DNA from: Dehalococcoidia bacterium | Lineage (GTDB): Bacteria; Chloroflexota; Dehalococcoidia; SM23-28-2; RBG-16-64-32 | NCBI GenBank assembly: GCA_030690405.1 | Contig: JAUYGU010000033.1 | Span: 1-11,954 of the forward strand | DNA: 11,954 nt | Direction: 5' to 3' | In this document: positions 1-5,775 of the stretch, piece after piece | Position numbering within the stretch: position 1 is the stretch's first letter | Layout of the letters: the number at the start of each line of letters is the position of its first letter | Translations under genes and position numbers: made by a program | The notes under the pieces: generated by a model | What the model was told of the DNA's origin: nothing | Database searches by the model: none | Seen by the model: only the letters and a program-made list of their open reading frames with translations

Positions 1-1
1 G

Positions 2-175
2 GGGCGGACATGGGTAAGAGTGGACGGACAGCAGGAGTTTACCCAGGTCGTATTCGCCGGGGAGGCAACCGAGCCGATCCTCGGCGCCATCACACTCGAG
101 GAGATGGGCCTCGCCGTTGACCCCGTCTCGCGCCGCCTCCTGCCCGTGCGCAAGTACCTCATGCGCCTGCACTAG
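2..175 (+). CDS. Clan AA (retropepsin-like) aspartic protease, C-terminal part, cut by window edge
   Basis: Only the last 57 residues are present; the reading frame is open from base 2 to a TAG at 173-175, and the catalytic DTGA-type motif would lie off the left edge. The visible part reads through FTQVVFAGEATEPILGAITL and then LEEMGLAVDPVSRRLLPV. This 'LGA-x-TLE-x-GL-x-VDP-x-x-x-RL-x-P' ending is the usual C-terminus of small bacterial single-domain retropepsin-like proteases (about 110-130 residues). The family cleaves peptides as a homodimer, with one Asp from each subunit, but physiological substrates are mostly unknown. It lies upstream of and co-directional with the universal stress gene, with an 88-bp gap that includes a small hairpin, so they are probably separate units. 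The family call rests on the C-terminal signature alone; the active site cannot be checked here. Confidence 0.7.
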   Translation, partial: GRTWVRVDGQQEFTQVVFAGEATEPILGAITLEEMGLAVDPVSRRLLPVRKYLMRLH

Positions 176-179
176 CCAT

Positions 180-193
180 AGGCCGTCCGGCCT
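180..193 (+). terminator. Small hairpin after the protease gene, weak terminator candidate
   Basis: AGGCC-gtcc-GGCCT forms a 5-bp stem with a 4-base loop (a 6-bp palindrome if the loop is closed), five bases after the protease stop codon. It is followed by TCGATTTC rather than a run of Ts, so it is at best a weak intrinsic terminator. The rest of the gap to the next gene (194-250) shows no clear promoter. Confidence 0.3.
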
Positions 194-263
194 TCGATTT
201 CGGGCTGATTGGCAGCCGCCTCTCGCGGGGCCCCTCCCCTAGCATGAGTGTGGAGGTGATGCC

Positions 264-692
264 ATGACCTTCAAGCGTATGATCGTCCCCTACGAAGGCG
301 GCGCTCTAAGCGAGGACGCCCTTCGCCTGGCCTGCGATTTCGCCGGAGACGGAAGCCACATCACCGCCGTTTACGTCGTCCGTACGCCGCCGAGCATGCC
401 GATAGGCGCGGAGGGAGCGGACGAAGAACTGGGCCGGGAGACGTTGCGGCGGGCCGAGGTGATCGGCCGGGAGCTGGGCGCGAGCGTGGAGACGTACCTG
501 GCGAAAGCGCCCGAGGTCGCCGAGGGGATCAACGAGACGGCGGCTACCCTGGACGCCGACGCGATCGTGATGAGCCTGCGCCACAAGCACACGCCGGGTG
601 AGACGCTTGTCCTGAGCCACACGACAAGCCGCATTCTGCGGCACGCTCCCTGCCGCGTCCTCATCACCAACAGCCACAACGAAAGCCCGTAG
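264..692 (+). CDS. Universal stress protein (UspA family), single domain
   Basis: This is a 142-residue single Usp domain, the typical family length. It opens with KRMIVPYEGGALSEDALRLA, the beta1-loop-alpha1 unit of the fold (usually VPVDGSE in ATP-binding members; here the Asp is Glu). It ends with DAIVMSL near residue 104 and a final strand CRVLIT. The nucleotide-binding Usp proteins carry G-x2-G-x9-G-S/T after beta4. Here the matching stretch is RHKHTPGETLVLSHTTSRIL, in which the first and last glycines are missing, so ATP binding is doubtful. The ATG at 264 is preceded by GGAGGTGA at a normal distance, a strong ribosome-binding site that fixes the start. The family acts in the cytoplasm in stress adaptation. 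The gene appears monocistronic: a REP-like hairpin follows within three bases of the stop and the next gene converges on it. Confidence 0.85.
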   Translation: MTFKRMIVPYEGGALSEDALRLACDFAGDGSHITAVYVVRTPPSMPIGAEGADEELGRETLRRAEVIGRELGASVETYLAKAPEVAEGINETAATLDADAIVMSLRHKHTPGETLVLSHTTSRILRHAPCRVLITNSHNESP

Positions 693-694
693 CT

Positions 695-745
695 GCGGAC
701 CTTCAGGTCTGCCACGCGCACCGCTAGGCAGGGCTAAAGCCCTGC
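695..745. repeat. REP-like hairpin doublet between convergent genes
   Basis: Two palindromes lie side by side in the gap between the universal stress gene and the end of tldE. The first, 695-712, pairs GCGGACCT with AGGTCTGC around a TC centre (8 bp with one G-T pair) and starts three bases after the stop codon. The second, 728-745, is GCAGGGC-taaa-GCCCTGC, a perfect 7-bp stem with a 4-base loop. Neither has a T-run, so they look like repetitive extragenic palindromes rather than classical intrinsic terminators, though they may block convergent transcription from both sides. The rest of the gap (746-812) contains only weak G/C-rich complementarity (around 774-800). Confidence 0.55.
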
Positions 746-812
746 AGGTACGATTGGGTCACGCCGGGGGACAGGCTCCAGTCCTGGGTCTCCGGGTCCT
801 TGGGTTCTCGTC

Positions 813-2372
813 CTACAGCGTCTCCATGTACTCGCCGATGGCGTCCAGCCGCACCTTCTCCACCGCCAGCTCCGGCGCGTAGACGATCTCGTCCGCGGCC
901 CAGACCAGCGTCGGCTTGCCCTCTTTGGCGACGCCGATCACCCCGTTGAGCACCGTGCGGATGTTCTCGGTGATGCGCAGCGTGTTCGGCTTCACCGGCT
1001 CGGCCAGCTTGCCATCGCGGATAACGTAGGAGTCGCCGACGACGGTGCCGGTGAAGTCGCCGGCGCGCAGGCCGTTCACCGGGTACGTGTACCAGATGCG
1101 GCCAACGTAGATGCCGTTGCCGGCCAGCCGGCACATCGCCTCCGTGGACTCGACGTCGCCGGGGACGAGGACGTTCGTCGGGTGGATGCCCGGCTGAGCG
1201 TCGAAGTGGCGGCCGCCGCCGCGGGCGAAGCGGAAGCCGTTCCGCGGCACGAAGGCGGCGGCGCTGGCCTGCGGGTCCACGCCCAGCTTCTCCTTCGACT
1301 TCGGGTCGCTCATCAGCCGCTGCGTCTCGTAGTAGTTCGAAAGGAGGCCCACCAGCCTGCCGTCCTTGATCAGGTCGGTGCGGCCGGTGGGAAGCCCCTC
1401 GCAGGTTATCCCCTTGCTGCCGACGAGCCCGGCGGCGGCGCCGTCGTCGCAGATGCTGAACTTCTCCGAGGCGACCTGCTGGCCCATCTGCCCCATGAAC
1501 GGCGAACCGGCCGCGTAGAACATGCCGGTGCTCAGCCCGGGCAGGACGATGTAGTGCATGATCTCCATCGTCGCCTGGCGGCCGAACACGACCCGGTAAT
1601 CGCCGCTGGGCAGGCGCACACCGCCCATGGTGCGGATGGCGGCCTGCGCCGCCTCCCGACCCGCCTCGTCGCTGAAGCCGTCCAGCCGCGTCGTCGCCGC
1701 GTAGCCGCTGCCCTTGGAGCCATCGCGCTCCACCATCGACGTGATGAACGACATGATGAGCGACGATTCGTCGGTCTGTACGTCCGGCATCGCGTAGGAG
1801 GCGACGGCCATCCGCTCCTGGAGGATGCTGACGTCGCCGCTGACGATGAGGCCGAGCTCGCCCAGCTTCTCCGGCCGCTCCACGAGGTTGCCCAGCGACT
1901 CCGAGGTCTGGAACACGCGCAAGGCGCCGTTCACGACGCGCCAGCCGGCGTCCGCCAGGTCCGCGTCCTTGATGTCCATCACCTTCGGGTCGTGATAGCT
2001 CTTGAGCTTGCGCTGCTCGCCGGTGGGGCGCGCCAGGGACTTGAACTCGGGGTCGGCGACGGCGCCCTTGCGGGCCTTCTCCAGGGCGGACTTCACGCCC
2101 TCCACGCTGATGTCGCTGGTCTCGGAGCCGAAGCCGGCCTTCCGCAACTCGCCGTCGGCGCCTTTGAACACGGCCTGCACGCCGACGCCGTAGTTCGTGA
2201 CGGACTTGGGCTCCTCGACGCCGTTGCAGGGGATGTGCGAGGTGTAGTTCAGCCGCGTGAGGAGGACGCCGTTGGCGGCGGTGTAGACCTCGCCCTCCTC
2301 CACGTCCTCCTGCGCCTTCAGGTAGGCAAGCCCCTCTCGTACGGCCTTCTCGAGTTGTGATAGCGGGATCAT
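813..2372 (-). CDS. tldE: TldE/PmbA-like, non-catalytic partner of TldD
   Basis: This is a TldD/PmbA (peptidase U62) family protein of about 519 residues, somewhat longer than the enterobacterial PmbA/TldE (about 450). The C-terminal third is diagnostic: FTGTVVGDSYVIRDGKLAEP followed by NTLRITENIRTVLNGVIGV. At the position of the TldD HExxxH helix this protein reads MEIMHYIVLPGL, with no HE motif, so it should lack metalloprotease activity and be the TldE-type subunit. In E. coli TldD and TldE form a heterodimer that degrades unfolded or modified peptides, for example trimming the leaders of microcin B17 and CcdA. The partner tldD lies upstream on the same strand but is separated by rnhA and an inserted cassette. 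I chose ATG at 2372 because GAGGT lies four bases before it; an in-frame TTG at 2387 would add five residues and is a weaker alternative. Confidence 0.88.
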   Translation of the reverse strand: MIPLSQLEKAVREGLAYLKAQEDVEEGEVYTAANGVLLTRLNYTSHIPCNGVEEPKSVTNYGVGVQAVFKGADGELRKAGFGSETSDISVEGVKSALEKARKGAVADPEFKSLARPTGEQRKLKSYHDPKVMDIKDADLADAGWRVVNGALRVFQTSESLGNLVERPEKLGELGLIVSGDVSILQERMAVASYAMPDVQTDESSLIMSFITSMVERDGSKGSGYAATTRLDGFSDEAGREAAQAAIRTMGGVRLPSGDYRVVFGRQATMEIMHYIVLPGLSTGMFYAAGSPFMGQMGQQVASEKFSICDDGAAAGLVGSKGITCEGLPTGRTDLIKDGRLVGLLSNYYETQRLMSDPKSKEKLGVDPQASAAAFVPRNGFRFARGGGRHFDAQPGIHPTNVLVPGDVESTEAMCRLAGNGIYVGRIWYTYPVNGLRAGDFTGTVVGDSYVIRDGKLAEPVKPNTLRITENIRTVLNGVIGVAKEGKPTLVWAADEIVYAPELAVEKVRLDAIGEYMETL

Positions 2373-2391
2373 AGAGACCTCGGTCAACTTG

Positions 2392-2889
2392 CTACGTCAG
2401 TCCATTGTCTGTCTTGGATGGCTCATATCCTTCGTCAACGATGAGTGTAGATTGCTGGGCTGCTTGAATCGCCAAAGAATCGCAGCGCTCGTTTTCGATA
2501 TCGCCAGCGTGACCCCGAATCCATTTGAACTCGACCTCGTGGCTGTCACAGAGCGTGATCAATCTCTCCCACAGATCAGGATTCAATGCCTTCTCTTTCT
2601 TGTTTCGCCGCCAACCGTTCGCCTTCCATCTTCGCGCCCATCCCTTCTCCACGGCATTCGCCAAATACTCTGAGTCCGTGTGGATCGTAACGCGACAGCC
2701 CTCCTTCAGAGCTTCGAGAGCAACGATTGCTGCGAGCATCTCCATCCGGTTGTTCGTTGTCAGCCGATACCCACCAGACAGTTCGCGTCGGCGTCCCTTG
2801 TACATGAGAACAGTGCCATAGCCTCCGGGACCAGGGTTGCCAATGCAGGCGCCGTCGGTGTAGATCGTCACATATTTGCGGTCGGACAA
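2392..2889 (-). CDS. rnhA: Ribonuclease HI
   Basis: This 165-residue protein hydrolyses the RNA strand of RNA-DNA hybrids (R-loops, primer removal) in the cytoplasm. The full catalytic set is visible: D12 in YTDGAC, E50 in NNRMEML, D72 in HTDSEY, D137 in NERCDSLA and H127 in IRGHAGD, matching E. coli D10/E48/D70/D134/H124. The basic handle region WARRWKANGWRRNKKEK is also present. The start is TTG at 2889-2887, giving MSDRKYVTIYTDG; a GGGGG run about ten bases upstream, inside the displaced tldD tail, may serve as ribosome-binding site. The stop lies 19 bases before the tldE ATG. GC content is distinctly lower than the neighbours (29 of 60 bases in 2401-2460, against 47 of 60 in 1201-1260 within tldE), and the gene splits the usual tldD-tldE pair, so it is probably acquired. 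Confidence 0.95.
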   Translation of the reverse strand: MSDRKYVTIYTDGACIGNPGPGGYGTVLMYKGRRRELSGGYRLTTNNRMEMLAAIVALEALKEGCRVTIHTDSEYLANAVEKGWARRWKANGWRRNKKEKALNPDLWERLITLCDSHEVEFKWIRGHAGDIENERCDSLAIQAAQQSTLIVDEGYEPSKTDNGLT

Positions 2890-2893
2890 CAGG

Positions 2894-2953
2894 CTAAACC
2901 CCCGTCAGCCGCGCGCGGCTGCGCATCGTGGGGCCGCCGTTGGATACTGTCAT
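2894..2953 (-). pseudogene. Displaced duplicate of the tldD 3' end, now a 19-codon frame
   Basis: Read on the minus strand, bases 2944-2894 encode SNGGPTMRSRARLTGV and then TAG, the same residues as the C-terminus of the intact TldD (residues 506-520) apart from the last Val instead of Ala. It sits four bases before the rnhA TTG, which indicates that tldD was once directly upstream of rnhA. An ATG at 2953-2951, overlapping the TGA of the GIY-YIG gene as ATGA, opens this frame as MTVSNGGPTMRSRARLTGV. Translation of this short frame could carry ribosomes on to rnhA, but that is speculation. All base differences from the functional copy are synonymous. Confidence 0.7.
2898..2944. repeat. Direct repeat, downstream copy of the tldD tail
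   Basis: It matches 3321-3367 in the same orientation. In the 45-bp core (2900-2944 against 3323-3367) 39 bases are identical. The six differences fall in the codons for Leu, Arg, Ser (three bases, AGC against TCT) and Pro, and none changes the protein. This copy lies between the inserted cassette and rnhA. Confidence 0.85.
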
Positions 2954-2976
2954 TCCGAGCGGCGCGAGGAATCTGG
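2948..2976. repeat. Terminal inverted repeat of GIY-YIG cassette, left end
   Basis: It has two conserved arms, TGTCATTCCGAG and GAGGAATCTGG, around a 6-base centre. It is itself hairpin-prone because ATTCC pairs with GGAAT. It supplies the last codons and the TGA of the nuclease gene (C-terminal residues around SSRRSE). The opposite repeat at 3278-3312 has the same arms around a 12-base centre. Confidence 0.75.
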
Positions 2977-3276
2977 CGGGGCCGGGCTGAACCAGCCATC
3001 GCTCAGATCTCTCCACTGGGGATTCGCGGATTCGATGAGCGCGACTCGCTTCGACCTGCGCCAAGCCTTGATCTGCTTTTCCCGAGCGAGCGCCCCGTTG
3101 ATATCGTCAGTCACTTCGTAATGCACCAGCATGCCAATGTTGTACTTCTTGGTGAATCCCTCTACGAACTTGTTCCTGTGTTCGTACATTCGCCGCTCTA
3201 GGTCGTTCGTCACGCCAGTGTACAGAGTGCCGGAGCGGTTGGTCATGATGTAAATGTAGTATTGTCTTCTCCCCAC
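2950..3276 (-). CDS. GIY-YIG superfamily nuclease (YhbQ/UPF0213-like), cassette-borne
   Basis: This 108-residue single-domain GIY-YIG protein resembles the small YhbQ/UPF0213 type. Visible motifs are YYIYI (residues 6-10) as the GIY strand, YTGV (19-22) as the YIG strand, LERRMYEH (26-33) with the catalytic Arg and following Tyr/His, REKQIK (65-70) with the metal-binding Glu, and the family ending ANPQWRDL (84-91). Family members cut DNA using one metal ion; some act in homing or repair. I chose GTG at 3276-3274, which gives MGRRQYYIYIM and has GAGGA about eight bases upstream, inside the terminal repeat. A longer open frame running to 3444 lies within tldD in another frame and translates the repeat as CHSEERSDEES, which I consider non-coding. 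The last residues (PDSSRRSE) are encoded by the opposite terminal repeat. The gene lies between tldD and rnhA with no link to their function. Confidence 0.8.
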   Translation of the reverse strand: MGRRQYYIYIMTNRSGTLYTGVTNDLERRMYEHRNKFVEGFTKKYNIGMLVHYEVTDDINGALAREKQIKAWRRSKRVALIESANPQWRDLSDGWFSPAPPDSSRRSE

Positions 3277-3277
3277 A

Positions 3278-3312
3278 CCAGATTCCTCGTCGCTTCGCTC
3301 CTCGGAATGACA
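3278..3312. repeat. Terminal inverted repeat of GIY-YIG cassette, right end
   Basis: This is the complement of the left end: the outer 12 bases and an inner 11-base arm are identical to 2948-2976 in inverted orientation, with a 12-base rather than 6-base centre. It starts five bases after the tldD stop and, read on the minus strand, carries the GAGGA ribosome-binding site of the nuclease gene. Confidence 0.75.
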
Positions 3313-3316
3313 GGCG

Positions 3317-4882
3317 TCACGCCCCCGTGAGCCGCGCCCGAGAGCGCATCGTCGGGCCGCCGTTGGACATGCGCTTCGTCTGCATCGGCTGGCCCTTGCC
3401 GCAGTTCGGTATCGCGAACAGCCGGAAGTCGGTGCCCACCGCATCCACGTTCAGGAAGTAGTCCCGCGTGTCGCTCGTCAGCCCGCCGTCGCGGAACATC
3501 TCGCCGATCTCGCCGTTCTTGATCTCGTACACCTTCATCGCCGTGATGCGGAAGTTCTCCCGCGACTCCGCGATGGATGGTATGCGGTGGCCGACGACGT
3601 AGTAGCCCTTGTCGACCTCGCGGATTATGTCATGCGGGTTGCGGTCCCCCGGCGCGAACGCCGTGTTCGACATCCGGATCAGCGGCACCAGCGAGGCGTC
3701 GGTCGCCTTGTAGTGGCCGTTCGGCTCCAGCCCCATGATCGCCGCCGTCTGGCGGCTGTTGGAGAAGCCGCCGAAGATCCCCTTGTCGAAGTGGTAGACG
3801 CGGTGCGCCGGCGTCCCCTCGTCGTCATACATGTGATGCCCGAAGCCGTCGATCGTGGGGTCGCTGAACGCCGTCACCAGGTCGGAGCCCACACGCTTGC
3901 CCATCTGGTTCTCCTTGAGGTCGCGCAGGAACCAGGAGCGGCCCGCGTAGCCGGTCTCGAACTTGAGGGCGCGGTCCAGCTCCGTGGGGTGGCCCACCAC
4001 CTCGTGGCAGACCAGGGCGTTGTAGTGCGGGTCCGTCACCACCACGACCTCGTCCTCGGTCGCCTTGAGCGGCTTGCAGGCGGCGAGGGCGATGGTGTCC
4101 CGCGCCAGCTCCAGCGAGAAGTCCATCAGGTGCGGGAACTGGATGAACTCCTCCTCCACGCCGTGCGTGATCACCTCCCAGCCGCGCTGGTGGCCGGAGA
4201 AGTCGTACAACTCCTGGTGGCCGTCCTTCCCCTGCGCCACCACGAAGCAGGTGCCCTGACTGATCGCCCACGTCTGCTCTATGCTCGCCCCCTCGGAGCT
4301 GACGAACAGCTGCCGGTCCAGCATCGTGTAGGCGGAGATGTAGTTGAAGACGACGCCCGGGTCCAGCCCCTGCACGCGCTGCGAGACCTCACGCACGTAC
4401 TGGCCGGCCTCCTCCAGCGGGACGTCGCGCGGGTCGATCTGGTAGCGGGCGTCGGTGGTGTCCTGGCGGACCTCGATGGGGGCCAGCGACATATCGTACA
4501 GGGCGTCGCCCAGGGAGGCGAAGCGGCTGCGCGCGCCCTCCTTTCCGCGGGCGTTCGCCAGGGCGCGCTCATAGGCGTGGTCCAGCCCCTCCTTCAGCCG
4601 CTGCCGCAGCTCCGGAAGGTCGGCGGCGCCCACGATCTCACCGAAGTAGCCGGGCGAGGCGATCTTCTCGCCGCCCAGGACGCGGATACCGAAGGCAAAG
4701 CCGTAGTCCTCGCCGCTGAACTTGTCCATGCCGTTTTCGGCTACCGCCACCTTCCCCTCGCTCACCTCGATGCGCACGTCGGCGTAGCGGCAGTGGCGCT
4801 TGCTCTTGCTGTAGGAGGTGACTAGGTCGAACACGGCGTCGCGCACCTGCGGCAGCGCCTCGATACTCACTCTCTGGGGCAC
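3317..4882 (-). CDS. tldD: TldD metalloprotease subunit
   Basis: This 521-residue protein is the catalytic subunit of the TldD/TldE peptidase (peptidase U62 family). The active-site motif HExxxH is at residues 293-298 (ALVCHEVVGHPTELD), and C494 in the conserved PNCGKGQPMQ stretch is the expected third metal ligand, as in E. coli TldD. In that system the heterodimer threads and degrades unstructured peptides and matures some RiPPs. Length exceeds the E. coli protein (481). The start is GTG at 4882-4880 with GGAGGG six bases upstream. A promoter at 4947-4976 drives it, so it probably begins its own transcript. The last 15 residues before the terminal Ala (506-520) exist a second time downstream of the GIY-YIG cassette; the copy used here contains TCT, CTC and CGG codons where the displaced copy has AGC, CTG and CGC. 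The partner tldE lies 0.9 kb downstream. Confidence 0.93.
   Translation of the reverse strand: MPQRVSIEALPQVRDAVFDLVTSYSKSKRHCRYADVRIEVSEGKVAVAENGMDKFSGEDYGFAFGIRVLGGEKIASPGYFGEIVGAADLPELRQRLKEGLDHAYERALANARGKEGARSRFASLGDALYDMSLAPIEVRQDTTDARYQIDPRDVPLEEAGQYVREVSQRVQGLDPGVVFNYISAYTMLDRQLFVSSEGASIEQTWAISQGTCFVVAQGKDGHQELYDFSGHQRGWEVITHGVEEEFIQFPHLMDFSLELARDTIALAACKPLKATEDEVVVVTDPHYNALVCHEVVGHPTELDRALKFETGYAGRSWFLRDLKENQMGKRVGSDLVTAFSDPTIDGFGHHMYDDEGTPAHRVYHFDKGIFGGFSNSRQTAAIMGLEPNGHYKATDASLVPLIRMSNTAFAPGDRNPHDIIREVDKGYYVVGHRIPSIAESRENFRITAMKVYEIKNGEIGEMFRDGGLTSDTRDYFLNVDAVGTDFRLFAIPNCGKGQPMQTKRMSNGGPTMRSRARLTGA
3321..3367. repeat. Direct repeat, functional (upstream) copy of the tldD tail
   Basis: This is the in-gene member of the pair with 2898-2944. 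It encodes the last 15 conserved residues of TldD, SNGGPTMRSRARLTG, with the stop following two codons later. Beyond the core, GCC in the right copy and GCCTG in the left copy suggest the duplication may extend a few bases past the stop codons to about 55 bp. Confidence 0.85.
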
Positions 4883-4918
4883 GTGTATCCCTCCGAGGCT
4901 ATCGATGGGACGGGGGTC

Positions 4919-4938
4919 ATCCGCCGGCGAGGGCGGAT
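4919..4938 (-). promoter_or_regulatory. 5'-leader hairpin of tldD
   Basis: ATCCGCC at 4919-4925 pairs perfectly with GGCGGAT at 4932-4938 around a 6-base loop. It lies just downstream of the predicted tldD transcription start, at the very 5' end of the message and well clear of the ribosome-binding site. It could stabilise the transcript or be coincidental in GC-rich DNA. Confidence 0.3.
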
Positions 4939-4946
4939 TACCAGCA

Positions 4947-4976
4947 ATTGTAGCCAGCGTGCCGTCTCAGTGTCCA
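4947..4976 (-). promoter_or_regulatory. Sigma-70-type promoter for tldD
   Basis: On the minus strand TGGACA (4976-4971) and TACAAT (4952-4947) are separated by 18 bases; each hexamer matches five of six consensus positions. The expected start of transcription is near 4940, leaving a leader of about 58 bases before the tldD GTG. This fits tldD starting a new transcript inside the long minus-strand block. Further upstream at 4983-5002 is a 6-bp GC hairpin (GCGGGC/GCCCGC) between the HAD stop and this promoter, without a T-run. Confidence 0.5.
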
Positions 4977-5046
4977 CCGTTCGCGGGCTGCAGTGGGCCC
5001 GCAGCGGCCTACGTGATCGCGACAGCGGTTCGTCAGAGACGACGCC

Positions 5047-5673
5047 CTACCACGCGACCCCCAGCGCCCGCAGCGCGCCCTCCAGCGCGGGGTAGTCGCC
5101 GTTGTGGTGGATCCCCCGGAAGCCCGCCTCGCGGGCGCCTTCGACGTTGTGCGGCAGGTCGTCGATGTGGACGCAGGCGGACGGCTCCGCCCCGATCCGC
5201 TCGGCCGCCAGGTGGTATATCCGCGCGTCCGGCTTCGCCATGCCGACCCGGGAAGAGTTCACGATCACCTTGAACAGCCCATCGATCTTGTGATAGCCGC
5301 GCAGCTCGTCGTCCAGGCGGTCGGTCGCGTTGGACAGGAGGCCCACGTCGTAGCGGGCGCCCAGCCGTTCGATAAGCGACACGACGTCCCGGTCCAGCCG
5401 GCGCCACATCCAGGAGCGCTCCTCCAGGAAGTCCGGCAGGGCACGGCCGGCCAGCTCGTCGAGCCTTCTCCGCGCGGCCTCCAGCCAGCCCTCTTCGGTC
5501 TCCTCGCCCAACTCCGCCGCCTTCCACTCGGGGATCGTGTACAGCGCCTTGATGAAGCTGCCCTCGGCCAGGCCGTGGCGGGCCTCGAACGCCGCCAGAA
5601 GGTCGCGGTCCAGCCGCGCAACAACGCCGCCGAAATCGAAAAAGATGGCGCGGACCTCGCCGTTGTCTGGCAT
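5047..5673 (-). CDS. HAD-superfamily hydrolase (subfamily IA)
   Basis: This 208-residue protein has all four HAD motifs: motif I FFDFGGVV with the nucleophile D13, motif II LLSNAT around S114-N115, motif III K147 in GMAKPD, and motif IV HIDDLPHN with D171/D172. Between motif I and II is an alpha-helical cap with E/R/L-rich segments, as in the IA group (YihX, epoxide-hydrolase N-domain, dehalogenase-like). Motif I is DxG instead of DxD, as in the YihX/EPHX2-N-like branch, so the usual second Asp general acid is missing. The substrate is probably a small phosphorylated metabolite but cannot be named. ATG at 5673 is preceded by AGGGGG at eight bases, a site located inside the duplicated nadE tail. 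A TTG at 5679 would be too close to that site. Before the insertion the gene began two bases after the nadE stop, so the two were an operon. Confidence 0.85.
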   Translation of the reverse strand: MPDNGEVRAIFFDFGGVVARLDRDLLAAFEARHGLAEGSFIKALYTIPEWKAAELGEETEEGWLEAARRRLDELAGRALPDFLEERSWMWRRLDRDVVSLIERLGARYDVGLLSNATDRLDDELRGYHKIDGLFKVIVNSSRVGMAKPDARIYHLAAERIGAEPSACVHIDDLPHNVEGAREAGFRGIHHNGDYPALEGALRALGVAW

Positions 5674-5743
5674 CCTCAAAACCCCCTGTACCGGTTAGCG
5701 ATCGGCAGGCGGCGGTCGCGGCCGAAGGCGCGGTGCGTGATCT
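5669..5743. repeat. Direct repeat, downstream copy of the nadE tail
   Basis: It is 75 bp long, identical to 5942-6016 at 73 positions. It contains the last 22 codons of nadE (ITHRAFGRDRRLPIANRYRG and onward), the TGA, and the GGATGCC that provides the start codon of the HAD gene. The two differences (GCT/GCC for Ala, GGC/GGG for Gly) are synonymous. This copy keeps the ribosome-binding site of the HAD gene. Confidence 0.92.
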
Positions 5744-5755
5744 GGATTATCGACC

Positions 5756-5775
5756 CCGCGCATTGAAATGCGCGG
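5756..5775. repeat. REP-like palindrome, left side of the RAYT remnant
   Basis: CCGCGCATT pairs perfectly with AATGCGCGG around a GA centre; as a hairpin the practical stem is CCGCGCA/TGCGCGG with a 6-base loop. It directly follows the stop codon (5776-5778) of the truncated transposase frame. Its inverted counterpart is at 5891-5910. Confidence 0.75.

Larger units (their letters stand above)
2948..3312 (-). mobile_element. 365-bp GIY-YIG cassette with terminal inverted repeats
   Basis: The cassette begins and ends with the same sequence in inverted orientation: TGTCATTCCGAG at 2948-2959 on the plus strand and its complement at 3301-3312. A second shared block GAGGAATCTGG lies inboard at each end (2966-2976 and the complement at 3278-3288). 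Between the inverted repeats there is only one gene, a GIY-YIG nuclease whose ribosome-binding site lies inside one terminal repeat and whose stop codon lies inside the other. The cassette is bounded outside by direct copies of the tldD 3' end. GC content is lower than the surrounding tld genes. These features together support a self-contained mobile or formerly mobile unit; no transposase is present, so the nuclease is the natural candidate for mobilisation. The unit boundary is inferred from the repeats. Confidence 0.65.

Noticed and set aside
1182..2360. Long plus-strand open frame opposite tldE, and similar ones at 3587-4825 and 5733-7643
   Set aside because: They are antisense to genes with clear catalytic or family motifs, are rich in Arg/Ala/Val/His from reversed GC-rich codons and have no ribosome-binding sites or known motifs.
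2948..3312. A group I or II intron, or a retron, carrying the GIY-YIG gene
   Set aside because: There is no interrupted reading frame to splice, since tldD is complete before the insert. I see no intron core, reverse transcriptase or catalytic RNA structure in 365 bp.
3277..3444. An upstream extension of the GIY-YIG reading frame, open back to 3444 and reading CHSEERSDEES through the repeat
   Set aside because: It overlaps the essential TldD C-terminus in another frame and translates a non-coding palindromic repeat. The GTG at 3276 has its own ribosome-binding site and gives the normal family N-terminus.
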